Assembly (NCBI GenBank): GCA_916048095.2
Contig: OU696580.1
Location: 2,004,702-2,068,701, forward strand
Source: Sacculina carcini
Taxonomy: Eukaryota > Arthropoda > Thecostraca > Sacculinidae
Direction: 5' to 3'
DNA: 64,000 bases
Shown here: positions 45,220 through 58,029 of the stretch, piece after piece
Position numbering within the stretch: the first letter of the stretch is position 1
How the letters are laid out: the number at the start of each line of letters is the position of its first letter
Position numbers and translations under genes: made by a program
The notes under the pieces: model-generated
The model's database searches: none
The model's input: the letters and a program-made list of their open reading frames with translations, nothing else
What the model was told of the DNA's origin: nothing

Positions 45220-47032
45220 ATGTCACCAACACTGACACACCTGTGAGAGCTACCGAAGAAAGCAGATCAAAGCTGAGTTGATTGTCAGGTCGTGGATATT
45301 CAATGACAGAACATTGAGACGCCGGTAGAAGAGCGGCATGATCGGCCCCTAACATAATAATAATAATAATAAATATATTAATCACCAACACCAACAAAAA
45401 AAATCACCAAATGCTTCCATCAACTCCTCATAATAAAGAAGTTCACTAAAAGTGGTCAAGAAGAAATAGCCTTCTGTAGAATTTGTTGATATAAGCATTA
45501 TTGCAAAGAGATTGCATAGTGATTGATTGCACCCAAAATTAATTAAGCCCCTCAAAAAATTGCACGCTGGATCCGTCACTGATCACCAATTATTATGAAT
45601 ATAATCATAGGAATAATCACGATATTAATTATACGTCACAATCACGGTGATTGTTAGCACAACAATAACAACAAAATACTGTCCAATCACCCGTTCATCA
45701 ACCATTTCCATTAGTTTCCACTGCATATTCATACTGTATATCCTTCAAATTGGATTCAAAGTGTTGCACTCCGTGGTGTAGTGGTTAGCACACCCGCCTC
45801 ACAAGCGGGATGTCCGTGGTTCAAATCCCGGCGGAGGAGAATTTCGTCGGGCGAATTATATAATCCAACACTCCCTGTCCATCCAGCAGTAAATGATGGT
45901 ACCAGATATCAGTCATGTGTTGTGTCATGCATTCTGGGGAGGTGGCCCTCTCTAATACGTCTTGCGTCCTTGTGGCGCCATAGCGTGGAGAGGGTCGGTT
46001 CTGCGGTGGCAGCGAGCTGCACGGGACACACCTGTGTGTGTTCATAAGCTTCGGCTTCTTCCCGTGTAGCAGCTGTCACTTGAGGCCATTAACTTTTTAA
46101 CTGTGAATGTATCATTGTCTGAGTGTCACCTGGATGCTTGAAGGTCCACGGTTCGAGACCCCTGCCTAGCGCGTAAAACAGACCAGTGTACATCAGACCG
46201 CCATAGAGACCTAGTCGGGTGTGAAACGAGGGACGCACATTACGCGCTGCGTACAATTCCCGCCACACCCATGACTCTCTCAGTCTTTCCTCGTAGCTGA
46301 CAGGTTCAATAGCTGACACACACAAACACACACACACACACACATAAATATGTATTTGTTATAGAGTGTGCCTGTATAAGACAAGCACGATAAACGAAAA
46401 CTAAAAAAATGTTAATTAAGCATAAAGTGAAAGGATAAGAGAGAAATAAAAAAATATGTATAAAACAAGAACAATAGCAAATAATAATAAACTGCGCAAA
46501 AATAGCGCAAATTGGATGAAACAAATGATGATGAAATAATGAATGAAAGGATGAAATAACTTCAATTGCTGGCTATAGCTGTCCTATGCCTGTTGATTTT
46601 CGTTTTTAGCGCCTGTGAATGAATTCGACGCTAAGCCTATTGGGTCATTCCATGTTAGTTCAGCCACTGATTTTAACCCGACTCAGATTTTGTTCTTTTT
46701 CGGTAGGCTTATAGACATCACTGAGTTGAGTAAAAATATAGAATTTTACTACTCTAGGTCGCACAGTTCCCGAGATATGACACCGTAAAATTTGACCTCG
46801 AATGTCTTTTCAGCAAAAATTGTCGGTGGTAAGCAGTGAATATCTCAGCTGTTTGACCACCTAGAGACACCATTCAAATACCACTTTAAAGCTGTTGAAT
46901 GGCTCTATAACATAGCTGAGGTAATTTTGTCTCTGCAGGGTAAAATAAAAAAGGCCATCTAAATGTGACCTTTGACCTCGCAGGAAAAAAATAGTATACT
47001 CCGATTTTTTTTTTAAGAATGTATATTGTAGG

Positions 47033-47080
<48 letters not shown>

Positions 47081-50000
47081 CTTTAATGTACAACAAGTTT
47101 CGTGTTGGGTTTCAACATGGTTAAGGCAGAGCACGCACTTCAATACACCCCCCTAGACCAGTGTTTTTTTAATCGGGTGACCTATATTTCAGAGAAAGTA
47201 TTGTTTTTGTTTTTTAAATAGGTCAACTCTTTTGTGGTTTGATTAATCTAATACAAGAATGTAATGGATTACTGTGAGAAAAAAGTAAAGCAAAGCAAAT
47301 GTATTTAAATGTATTTCATATTAAAAGAGGCAAATTTCTCAAGGAAGTTGAGAAATTGTCATTGTCATATGCTGTAATGCAGTATGCTTTCAGAGCAGTC
47401 ATTGGTATAATTGGGGTTTCCCTGTGCACAACAGTCACTCTTTCCTTCCGAGAAATATAAGAGCATGAGTATTCCTTCACTTCTATGATTGCATCACTCA
47501 TAGGGGACGAATAGTATGAAGTTTCTGAGTACCTGGATTGTTGATCAAATCCATGTGACACTGGGGATTTTTTCACGAATTGCTTCTTAAAAAGCGCAAT
47601 ATCTTATCCTTGTCTCTTTGTTGCCTATTTATCTTCCTGTTTCAATCAATGTTTCTCCACGCTCACGTGATTTTAACCAGGATTTAAATTAAATTCCCGT
47701 GTATAAGAGATTCTTCAAATTACAGGCAAAGGTTATAGAAAAATGTTTTTTGGTAATGGATAATTATATTAATCATAGAAATAATTAAATTCTCCAGTTC
47801 CATCAGAAGTATCAACTGCAGTCAGCTCTTAAGCAATGGTCGGCAAGGTGATCTTCAAGTGGATTTCGAGTTTCATATGTTTTCATCAAATGTTTCAGAT
47901 CAGATATGATAACGTAATGAAGCGAAAATCCATTTTTGGTGTGAAAATTCACACCAAAAGGGTCCCTTACACGCGGGAAAATTCTGCATACAATTCCAGC
48001 GATAAAAAATCGCTGAGAAATTCTCCGTTTACGCATGTACTTTACAATAATTCGCGTTGATGAAAATGCGGCCAGAAGTCTTGACAAAGTGGCTGGAAAC
48101 AGTTTGAGACAATTCTGACGCACTCGCGACAATTAATGGCGCGCCAAAAAGCATAAACGACAACATCGCTCGTTTGTGGATAATTCAGTATGACAAGCGC
48201 TACAGCTTAAACACTCAACGACGAGTGAAAATAACGCGACAGCAAAGTGCGCCAGAAACGTCGCAAATCGACAAAACCGCGTAGCAAATGTCGACCGATA
48301 TTTGTCTTACAAGAACAGCAAGCCCCCGGCCGACAAGTCCACATCAATTAGACTTCCACAAGTCCAACACCAACCAACCAAAACTTGGCCAATTTGAGCC
48401 AAATGAAAGCCAACACCCACACACACCCACACACACACAGACACGCAGGTCGGGTGATATATTGCACAAGTTAACGGCCAAAAGACAATTACAAGACGTT
48501 TAGAGCATCTTCACGCCGCATCGTGTGCACACAAATGAACACACAAACACACACACACACACACAAACACACATACACATTGAAACCCTCATAAACATCT
48601 TCCGATAATATACTTAGTTAGAATATAATTATTAAAAGGATGGTTATTTTTTGCATAAAATAGAAACTAATAGGGTAATTTTGATAGAATTCTTGATCGT
48701 GAATATATTTCATCCGTGCTTGACTGTTAAATACTGAATGTTGAACATCCCAATGCCCGAAATACTTTTGATTGCTGGTCTCAATAGTCCAGCTTGCAGA
48801 CGGCTGTCTTTCATTTAATTGAAAAACTTTGCGCAAAAATTGCCAACTAAGATAGAATAATTCACCGACTGGCAAATGCAGTAGTTTTCAAACTTAGTTG
48901 ACAGCGATTCAAAATTGAGTAAAAATCAAACATCGCAATCCAAGACTACATATAAAAACACAAATTGTATTCATATGTAATTATTATGTTTTTAATCGTA
49001 ACTTAATTCAATATAATATAAACTATGGAAAAGCTATGTGATAAAAATAATAAATACTATGTGAAAGAATATGAATAGAATATAAGTATATGGAGAGTAA
49101 AAGAGTACTTTTGGTAAACAAGATATCAGTTTAATTAACTATCATAGCCGAAATGAAAGTGTGTATTTTTTCCAATTACCGCAGAAAGCGGACACTGATT
49201 AAATCTGGAAAACCTATTTGGATAGAATATTGGTTCTAGCAATATAGGCAGGTAATCATGAAACAAATGATAACAGAGTACTCAAACACGCGATATCGCA
49301 GCAAACAGACCATCACTAATCGCACAAATTCCACGAACACGTTGCATCACCGCAGACCTAATTATTTAATATAAAAAAGGAAAATCAAATTACATCTTTT
49401 ACAAATTAATATACCCTAAAACAACTTATTGTTGGAAAAATATAAATATGTTTATGCAATTACAGAAAGGATTAATTCATTTGAAAGAAATATATCAATT
49501 ACGGTTTGCTTATATTCCAGTGGTTCTCAATCTTATTGGAGCTACTGAACCCCATAAGTTCCATACATGCATTCATCGAACGCTTCGTGTTTGAAGATAT
49601 ATATATATGAGATTATATAAGAAAAATCACAAATAACGTAGGATCAAGACAGTCACACAAGTAGGCTACTACTGAGTGGACCGAGTTGCTTGCAGCACAG
49701 ATATCAAGACCAAGTGATGTGGCGTGTGATTAGCTGCAGTCAATGATGACCAAGCAGAGCTTGACGACACGAATTATACCCGAGTGGGTGAGCCAAACCG
49801 CCGAACCCCCGGGGTTCGATCGAACCAGGTTAACCCATTACCTCCCAATAATCTCTTAAAATCACTTGAAATGTCCATATTTCGCAGAATTTTTGTCTAT
49901 ATTAACACAGATTAAATCAAAAGGCTGTATCTATTAGGAACATTTGATAGCAACGTAATATGTTAAACAAACAAGCAATTGAGAAAAAAAAATTGATATA

Positions 50001-53000
50001 CAAGATTGAAAATATCAAAGTTATTGTGCTCAATGTGATTATGGGAGGTACTGGGTTGAAAACCACTGCTGTATCCCATGCAAACACTTACGTTTAGCTC
50101 CGTCGGCATTTTGCACGGCCTCGTACACACTCTCGGCCGCTAGCATTGCGCTCTTCATGGCTGTGTGCGTGCCCTTAATCTTGGGCACATTCATGAAGCC
50201 GGCCGCACAGCCGACCAAACAACCGCCGGCGAATGAGAGACGCGGCACACACTGCAGCCCGCCCTCGTTCAGCGCCCGAGCTCCGTAGGCAATACGGCTG
50301 CCCCCGCGAAGCGTGGCCGCAATACTGTTGTGGTGTTTGAAGCGTTGAAACTCGCGGAACGGGTTCATATAGGGGTTGGAGTAGTCCAGAGCGACTACAA
50401 AGCCGACAGCTACCGTCGGCACGCCGCTCGGCTCGTTGAGGTGATAGAGAAACGAGCCACCGTATGTGCTGCGATCCTAGCCACACCAGGTGAATCCCAC
50501 AAGAATGGTGCAAAAATATCAATAGTTGCATATATACCATACGAATATGTGGATGTAGTCGTATAGAAAAACTGAAATTAGTGTGTCTTAGTTCAATCAG
50601 AATTAGTAAATTTTTGTTTCCAGTGATATTTAATTTGGTTGTACAGTTGAATTTATATAATTTATCAGCGTTGTTGTGTGGAAAATGAAGAGATGGCTCG
50701 TATTAAGAAGTGGCGAATCAGTAAGAGAAAAAGTTACAGATTAACAGTTCAAGAATAGAAAACTTTCGCCTATCTAGGAAATTTTCGCCCGTCGCTCGAA
50801 TCAGCCAAGCTATATCATAAGCAGATACACAAGAGGAACACCGCTCAAATGACCTACCAAGGGCCAGCCGACCGTGTGTTCCACTCTTCCTGCGTGATGC
50901 TGTTCGGCCGGGATCTCCCAGACCTCCTTGAGACCGATGGCGTACGTCTGCGGCTGGCAGTGGTCGCGCAGGTTGAACTGTCTCATCAGCTGCTTGGACA
51001 GATGGCCGTGACAACCCTCTGCCAGGATTGTACACTTGGCTCGCAGCTCCATGCCGCGCTCAAAACTGGCCTATCGCGGCGCCCACACACACACACACAC
51101 ACACATACACATACACAGATATAAGCGGTGCATCACGTCTTGGTGTGTGATAAATTGTAAATGTGTGCGCTAATAAATTTAGCTGGAACTGAGAACTTAG
51201 TAAGCTAGAAATAAACCGTGATATATACCTAAGATAAAAAGATCAGAGATAGTATTCTGGAATTAACAGAATTAGCTTCGATATAAATTAGTACAAATTC
51301 GAAAAAGTAGCCTGAGAATGACTTCATTATAATAGGTTCATTGGATTTTTGTGTGCTGATAAAATAGTCCAGCAACAACCAAACTGAAACAAGAGAGTAG
51401 AAATTGTCAGTAAATGACTTTGACAGAGCAATAAAATAAGCATATTCATTTGCATATTGGACGAAAGTAGGCACACGCAGTCGCCCAAATCCATCAAAAA
51501 CACGCCCAAATCAAAACCACGAAACCACGCCGAAAAATATACCGAAACCACGCTCGAATCGGCCAGACACACCCTCATCGACAAAAACCACGCCCATAAC
51601 AGAAATCACGCCCACATTGGCCGAAACCACGCCCATAACAACAGAAACCACGCCCATAACAACAGAAACCACGCCCATAACAACAAAAACCACGCCCATA
51701 ACAATAGAAACCACGCCCATAACAACAGAAATCACGCCCATAACAACAGAAACCACGCCCATAACAACAGAAACCACGCCCATAAAATAGAAACCACGCC
51801 CATAAAATAGAAACCACGCCCATAACAACAGAAACCACGCCCATAACAACAGAAACCACTCCCATAACAACAGAAACCACGCCCATAAAAATAGAAACCA
51901 CGCCCATAACAACAGAAACCACGCCCATAACAACAGAAACCACGCCCATAACAACAGAAACCACGCCCATAACAATACAAACCACGCCCTAAGTGAAGTG
52001 AAACCATGCCCTAAAAGTTAGCGGATATCCTAGACAACAAGCTGCTTATTCACCTTGGGACTGCCGTCTTTGGCCACGCCCACATCGCCCGAGGCCACAC
52101 CCACCACGGCGGCCCCGTGTTGTGTGTCTTCGATGATTAATTCGGCGGCCGGCGTGGATGGGTAGACATCAACGCCCAGCGCTTCGGCTTGTTCGGCAAG
52201 CCATCGGACCAGCTCGCCCAGACGCACAACCTGATTTCCGTGGTTGCTCATTGGATAAACTGTTGACACACACACACACACACACACAGACAGACAGACA
52301 TACACTCACACACACATACGTGAAAGTGTGAATGGAAACGTTTGGTGTGAAGCGAAATTTGCCATAAAATCAAAAGCACAAAAAACAAATATTAATGATA
52401 CAACAAAAAACTGTTTAAAATGCTGCTTATATAGTGAGCTTTTTGTGTGTTATTTTAGCAAGTATGAAATTATTGTGTATAAGAATAATTATTTGCGGAG
52501 TAAAATTAAACAAATCACATATGAGTGCATATTAAAAATAGATGCGAGAAAAAAAGCCTTTGATATAAAAGGCAAAATTGTAAAACTGCTAAATGAGAAA
52601 TTATTGTTGACAAAATATACGTCTTAAATTTTATGTCTTACATCCAGACACACATATACATACATACATGCAAACAAAATATGTATATTTACATACAAAC
52701 ACAGGGTCGAATGTTCGGGAAACACAATTATAATTAAACAAATATAAATAAAAAGCGACACAATTCATGCGAGTACAAAAGCGAGTGATGGAAATGAAAA
52801 TAAATACAGAAAACCCTAGAAAAAATACGAAATTGCATATGAATAGTTAATAAATTAAGAATATAGCAAGGAAAAACAGCAAAGAAGGTATATAAAAAGA
52901 AAACAGGTGACAACTTGAACATACTCAAATTCAATGAGAACAAAACACAAAATAACACACATGCCAGAAGAGAACTTATATAAATATATTTATACTGACG

Positions 53001-54132
53001 TATATTTGCCCGACTAACCATCCCTTTATTTTATAAATAATTTTTGTGTTTATTTATCTGTAATTATCCACTTTTGTTTTTGATTTATCACAAATTGCAA
53101 TGAGTATTTTTTGTTATATTTTTTGTACTTTTTTCTCCTAGTTGTATGAATTGAAATCGCCCATTATTACACCCCGAAAATGTGTGTTTTGTCTTTTTTC
53201 TCATCATTATTATTAATATTATTTTCCAACTTCGTCTACTGATATATTTATTCGGCAAAAAAGAGGCCCAATCTTACAAGACAGAATTGGTATAGGAAGA
53301 CGGGCGTTTTCCGTCAGAAAGGCGAATTTGTCGTCGGTGACTGGAGTACGTAATGGACACCCGCTGTCCTTCTCACGCCAACCAGGTAGCAACTCATCCA
53401 GTGGTCGCGTGTCCAAACATGCACCCGATAAGGTGTGGCCACCTGACACCCCCCCACACACACACACACACATACATACACGCCCAGACACACATGTACA
53501 AACTTACAAACCCAAACACGCACAAGCACACACACATACATATACATTCAAGCACACACAGAGACACGCACACACACACACGAAACACACACATATATAC
53601 ACACAAAACACACGCATGCACACACATACATAGACGCTCTAACATACAAACACACACATACACACCTTAGCACACATACAAATACAAACACACACACACA
53701 CACACACACAAGCACACAGACACACACAAATACAAGATAACACACACACACACACACACACATAAACACACAGAAAAACACACATACACACACACAAATA
53801 CACACAAATACACACAGAAACACGCATACAAATCCACATACACACACACACACACAAGAAAACACACGAACACACACGAACACAACATAGAAACACACAA
53901 GAAAACACACTCACACACACACACACAAACATACAAATACACATAGACACAGAGACGCACCCATTTCAGGCGCTTTCTCGAGTACGGTGACTGAAAGGTC
54001 TGTGTTGTTCTGCTGTGCCAGCTGTTTGAGTCTGATAGCCGCCGCCAAGCCGGCAGGTCCTCCGCCCACTATCAACACGTCTGTTTCATCTCCCACCCGC
54101 TCCATATCAATGTCTGATACACACACATACAC

Positions 54133-54204
<72 letters not shown>

Positions 54205-55569
54205 ATGTGTGTATACACAAATACACACACATATACATATACATATATACACAAATAGACACACATACACACATATATATACACACATACAGACACAAAC
54301 ATACACATACAAAGACACACACACAGATACATAAAGTACAGTTCAGTAAGACATTTAAGACATAAAGCGTTGTATACACAGGACTCTAGAGCGCTCTCAA
54401 AAACGTACACACACACACACACACATACACAAGCACACACACACACATACATATATACAGTGGATCCTTCCAATGCGGAATACTTTTCTGGTCCCAATCA
54501 AAAGCATATCAAATATATGTTAGTTAGCGGAGTTTATACCTGCAAATAGCGGAAAACTCTTTGTGATTTGTGTTCTTTGTGATTGATAAACGGAGGATGT
54601 ATGGACGAATGACCGTCTAAAACTACATATTGATAAGGGTCTCACACAATAATCTATACAGGAACTTATACACTTGTAAAACATGGACAATTCCGGTTAC
54701 TATTGTATTCTAGACTAACGATGTGTTCAACATGGATGAAAACTGCATCATACCAAAACCATGACGTCCAAAGGAGACCGCCGCACAGCTGAATGGGGTT
54801 CTGGGGTTTTTCTTGGGGTTATTAATAATTTGTTCAGTATAATCATATGAAAAACATGTAAAGTGGCAATTAATAAGACAGTAGTTTGTGAAAAACGAAA
54901 GATTCACAGCGAAAACCTCATTAACCATTATTATAGAGCACACCTCCAAATGGGGAACTTTCGAGATCCCTTCGAATTCGCTATTTAGGCGGCCGACTGT
55001 AATGATAAATTGTATAAATTATAATTAAGCGCGTAAACATCACAATTCACATATAGACTGTATGTAGGTTTGGGTCGTGAATGCTTGATTTGCCCACAAT
55101 TTTTGGATCGTCGCCAGGATAGGAAGTTTGAAAACCACTGATTTAGCCTTACAAGACTATGTGTGTGTGTGTGTGTTTGTGTGTGTGTGTGCGTGTTGGC
55201 TCAGTGGCGACGCCAAGGAGGGGATAGGAGAAGTTGAAGACCCCCCCAAAAAAAATCCCGATTATGAAAATTTCGAGTGTATTTCGCCAGTCTCATATTT
55301 CGCCAATCCCCTCATCATTTTCCTTAGCTCCCCCCGGAAGCATCGTGACGACGCCCCTGTTGTGTGTGTGTGTGCGTGTGTCAGCATACATGTGGCTAGT
55401 TCATTAGCTAGCCGGTCTCCAGAGAAAATACTGTACAAGCCCAAGCAATCAGCACAAACAAAAATGGATAAACCAACAAGACACACACACGCATACATAC
55501 ACGCGGGTATATCCAGACACACATACACACACACAGACCCGCATACACACATATACACAAACACACACA

Positions 55570-55611
<42 letters not shown>

Positions 55612-57133
55612 ACCTACAAACACAGCACACATTCATACACAACTCTTCACGGTTTCAGTTCCGGTGTCCACTTGACTCCAGAACGTCAGCAAGAGGAACC
55701 AATATCAGCTGAACAAGAACCAACCAAGATCCCGTGGTACCCATCACATTAGCCAATTCCCAGCATCCATGAAAAGTCGCGAATTCGCAGAAAAATTTGG
55801 TCTGCCCAACTATGGATTACTAGGTAGATAAGTGAAATTTAACAAAATTATACATGCTTAAATAATTGCACGCTTAAATCAACAAAATTGTTATAATTAA
55901 AATAATTCTCAATATAGACAATAATTTACAAATACCATTTTCTAGCTAACGCATGTTAAAAGTTCAAGTATAAGTAAAAAAAGAACTCTTGAAAAAACCT
56001 GCTAAATTGTCTTTCACTTCAACTGTGTTTTCAAACTTTCATACTACAGCAGCATTTTGGAAATAATTTTCCTTTCTTCAACGTTTAGCCTGACGCTGTG
56101 TGTTCAACAGGTTATGTGTGCAAGAAAAACATATATTTTCAAAACATCATCTGCAAAAACGTGTATACATTTTTCCTAGGACACCCCTGTACAAAACGCA
56201 AACACAAACATTGGCTTAAAAACCGAGCAAAAACATCACCGCGTTCCAACGCTAGGAACACAACTAACATCCGCCTAATACACCAAACAACATAAATAAA
56301 GCAAACAAACTTCAGAAAGCGAAAATATTCCTCTGGATTTTTTGCATTGAACTTTTACCTCAATGAACGCATTGATGCGAGCTATACTTTTCGTGTATGT
56401 GTGTGTGTGTGTGTGTATGTGTGTATGTGAGTGTGTGTGTGTGTGTGTTCAGTGCTGAGATTGAAACACTCTTACTGACACACTTGACTATATACATAAT
56501 ATACAAACATTTTTTGTCATTGCAAACCTGGAAATCACCAGAAACATTTACAAACACACACACATACAAACACATACGCATACAAACACATAGGACTAGC
56601 GTACATTTCCTAATATAATGACCAGCGGACACACATGAATTTACCCAAATATATAAATACATATTTCGATCTGGATATGCAGATATGATATTAAGGCATA
56701 ATAAATAGTTGAATTCCAATTTTTCATTACAAATTCAACCCTTCTTAACTCGTATATAGAGTTATATACATAAAACTGCGATCACATCATTAATCGCAAT
56801 TGAAAAAAAAACATAAAAACACTGATTATATAAATTCCCGACACTAGGAGCGAATTGAAATAACCAATTTTAATTAATTGCATCTGTGTGTATGTGTGTG
56901 TGTATGTGTATGTGTGTGTATCAGTGTGTGTGTGTGTTGAGGTTAATTTAAACGTGGTTAATTTGCACTACAAGAAAAACAATGTGTGATATTCTTTCTC
57001 TCAATACACGCACACACACACATACACACAAAGACACATACACAAATACATACTCAAACAAACAAACACACACACATATACGCATGTGTGGTCACAATTG
57101 TAATCAGTCGAGAGAAAAAAACAAAATAAAAGA

Positions 57134-57171
<38 letters not shown>

Positions 57172-57981
57172 TACACTGTCAAATCACGTTGAATAGGTTT
57201 GGGCAATGGCGGCGCCAGGCTTTTTCCCGCGGGGGGCTAGCGAAAACAGATGCGGAGCTGCACGGGACACACCTGTGTGTGTGTTCATAAGCTTCGGCTT
57301 CTTCCCGTGTAGCAGCTGTCACTTGAGCAGCCTTTAACCTTTTTAGCTCCAAGCCCCCCCCCCCTTGGTGCCGCCACTGGACAGGGGTAAACACTGATTG
57401 TGTTACCTCAAATGCAATTTCTTTATACGACTTCAAAGTCGTTTGATTACTGCTGTGAACAAGCTATCATCATCCAACGATAGCACAGCAGCAAATAAGA
57501 TTTACAATCAAGACTTTTTGAATTTAAGTCAAAACAAAATTTGTCAAACGTAAGCAAAACTTGGGGAAAATATTATTTGGGGTTTGAAGAAAAAAATCCC
57601 TTTTGTAAATATCGTAGTTATAATTGAATTTTATCATTATTATTATAAGTTTCAGGCAGATGCGAATTCACTTGTGAAAACACCCCAATATAGAAGGCTG
57701 AAATAAATTAAAAAAACATTGGAATTTGTATGTACAATAATAAAAAAATCTTAGTTAAAATCAACTACAATTAAAATATTTAGACAGTTACCAACCAGAA
57801 AAATAATACATCATAAAAAAAATCCAATAAATAACTGCATTGGCTGCAATGCAAGAGGTCATTCACCTTTCCAGCGCGGGTCATTGCCCCGCGGCACGAC
57901 CGAATAATGTGTGGTGATTCGAGGCTGTACATTTGTGGCGCAGCTGCGACATTGCTGACTCACACCGCCAACCACTGTCAC

Positions 57982-58029
<48 letters not shown>

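Noticed and set aside
46640-46995. Possible transposon starting GGGTCATTCCATG
   Set aside because: The start looks like a terminal motif, but I found neither a matching inverted end nor a target duplication.
47812-48132. 106-codon minus-strand frame in ETFDH intron 7
   Set aside because: No recognisable domain, AT-rich codon use unlike the exons here, and no fitting splice sites.
51585-52010. Possible CRISPR array
   Set aside because: There are no unique spacers: the repeat unit is ~21 bp and continuous, in an intron of an animal gene.
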